Below, piece after piece: positions 62,908 through 64,000 of a stretch of DNA of 64,000 nt. The stretch is from Pithys albifrons albifrons (taxonomy: Eukaryota; Chordata; Aves; Passeriformes; Thamnophilidae): the NCBI RefSeq assembly GCF_047495875.1, contig NC_092466.1, positions 14,380,561-14,444,560 on the forward strand, in the 5' to 3' direction. Each line of letters opens with the position of its first letter. The first letter of the stretch is position 1. The notes under the pieces were generated by a model that had not been told where the DNA came from, made no database searches, and saw nothing but the letters and a program-made list of their open reading frames with translations. The position numbers and the translations under genes are program-made.

Positions 62908-63582
62908 GCCCATCAGGTCTCTTCCTCTGTTCATCTGGAGGGATCAGGACTAGTGCTGGCAGCACAAGGCTGGAGTGTGCCAGCCCCTCTCCCCTGGGAG
63001 CAGCAGATGTGCACCACTGTGGCTCTTTATCCTGCACAAACCAACCTCTTGGCCACCAGCAGAGTGTCTTTGAGTACTAAGAGGAGGAGTGGGCTCATCC
63101 TAGTGAAGAGTAACCTGGGGAAGATGCTTTGGCAAACACTGACTGCTCCATGCTGGTGCTAAGTGCTGGAAGCATGGTGGGAATAGTCAGCGCAGGCTGG
63201 ATGATGGTGGCAATGACCTGCATCTGAGGGACTTGAGTATCTCTGGGCCTGTGGCTGGTCGTTACATTGTGGCTAAGATGGAGCAGAAATACTGATGTGT
63301 CAACAAGTGGGAGGGACTGTGGGGGTCAACTGTGCAGAGGGACACATAGTGCAAACCCTCACATGAGGAATGGGGTTTGAAGGCTCAGTCCTGGCTGGGA
63401 TGGAGCCAGCAAGGGAAAGATAGTGAAGGGAAGTGTGGGAGATTGTGGATGGCTTGTGCCCTGGAACTGTGTGCTCTCAGTGGGATGTGGCACTCTCCAG
63501 CTCTGCCCACTTGGCTGGTGCCTGACCTGGCCCCCTTTGCTCAGGGTCTCCGAAGCCTCTTTCTCCTGGGGACATCACCAGC

Positions 63583-63588
63583 AATAAA
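63583..63588 (+). terminator. TWNK: Proximal TWNK poly(A) signal
   Basis: AATAAA 676 bases after the stop codon; downstream sequence is GC-rich rather than GU-rich, so it may be the weaker site. Confidence 0.5.
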
Positions 63589-63753
63589 ACTTCACAGGGG
63601 GCAGCCCTGCCTTGCTCTGCTGCACTGTTGGGGCTGACGCCCTCTAGGCCACAAGCAGCAAATACTGTGATATGGCCAGTCCTTGCTGTGGTAGGACAAA
63701 TCTGCAGCTGGATCTTGGTCTAATCCCTTTGATTTTTTTCTCTTCCTATTTTT

Positions 63754-63759
63754 AATAAA
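63754..63759 (+). terminator. TWNK: Distal TWNK poly(A) signal
   Basis: AATAAA in a T-rich setting followed by TGTGAGTGCC and TGTTCCTGTG, a GU-rich downstream element. Probably the main site. Confidence 0.65.
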
Positions 63760-63780
63760 GTATAAATGTGAGTGCCTTTT

Positions 63781-64000
63781 CTGTTCCTGTGACTGGAGGA
63801 CCTTGGTGTGGCAGGGGTACCCTGGCCAGGGAGGGGTGGTCTCCTGAGGACATCTTGTGCTGTGCCCAGCATCCTTCCCCGGTCCTGGCACACAGGTTAT
63901 TACCAGCCTCCACGCTGGGCATAGTTTTAACCTGAGCCATAATGAGGAGCTGGAGCAGACAGGCAGTACACACCCAGCCCCGGGTTTCCGGGGTGCACTG
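63781..64000. other. Downstream intergenic sequence
   Basis: Nothing recognisable. In human the next gene is LZTS2, but no exon of it is visible here. Confidence 0.6.

Larger units (their letters stand above)
62908..63780 (+). other. TWNK: TWNK 3' UTR
   Basis: Non-coding sequence after the TGA, ending by one of two AATAAA signals. Confidence 0.7.

Overview
The window is nuclear DNA from a bird. The evidence is intron-rich vertebrate genes with GT-AG introns, two 3'-anchored fragments of CR1 (the dominant avian LINE), and LTRs of avian ERV type. The gene order SLF2 > SEMA4G > < MRPL43 TWNK > matches human 10q24. A neoavian, probably passerine, genome is my best guess, but the window alone does not fix the species. 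Nothing here looks like a novel gene system; the interest lies in gene architecture, repeats and regulatory layout.

Region 1 (1-about 24,360, AT-rich): the 3' portion of SLF2 on the + strand. I could thread 18 coding exons in phase from the left edge to a TGA at 22,580, giving about 985 residues. The N-terminal part lies upstream of the window. Its introns hold a well-preserved solo LTR with target-site duplication (2049-2644), an older decayed ERVL-like LTR (about 5318-5825) and a CR1 fragment (about 19,136-19,300). SLF2 is the SMC5/6 localisation factor used in DNA repair and silencing of extrachromosomal DNA.

Region 2 (about 24,400-48,700, becoming GC-rich): no coding gene is recognisable. 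It holds a CR1 fragment (about 35,248-35,647), a CpG-rich block at about 37,950-38,330 that I take as the likely SEMA4G promoter and non-coding first exon, a tandem array with a unit of about 115 nt directly downstream (about 38,300-39,110), and a GATA microsatellite (47,670-47,733). If the promoter call is right, SEMA4G has a first intron of about 10 kb.

Region 3 (48,708-57,445): SEMA4G, 14 coding exons, 841 residues, a complete class 4 transmembrane semaphorin with signal peptide, Sema, PSI and Ig-like domains, one membrane helix and a C-terminal PDZ ligand.

Region 4 (57,519-63,780, GC-rich): MRPL43 (minus strand, 3 exons, 150 residues) lies tail-to-tail with SEMA4G and head-to-head with TWNK (plus strand, 5 exons, 667 residues). 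MRPL43 is a mitochondrial large-subunit ribosomal protein and TWNK is the mitochondrial replicative helicase, so two mitochondrial gene-expression genes share a 225-bp CpG-rich start-to-start interval. The last 220 bases show nothing recognisable.
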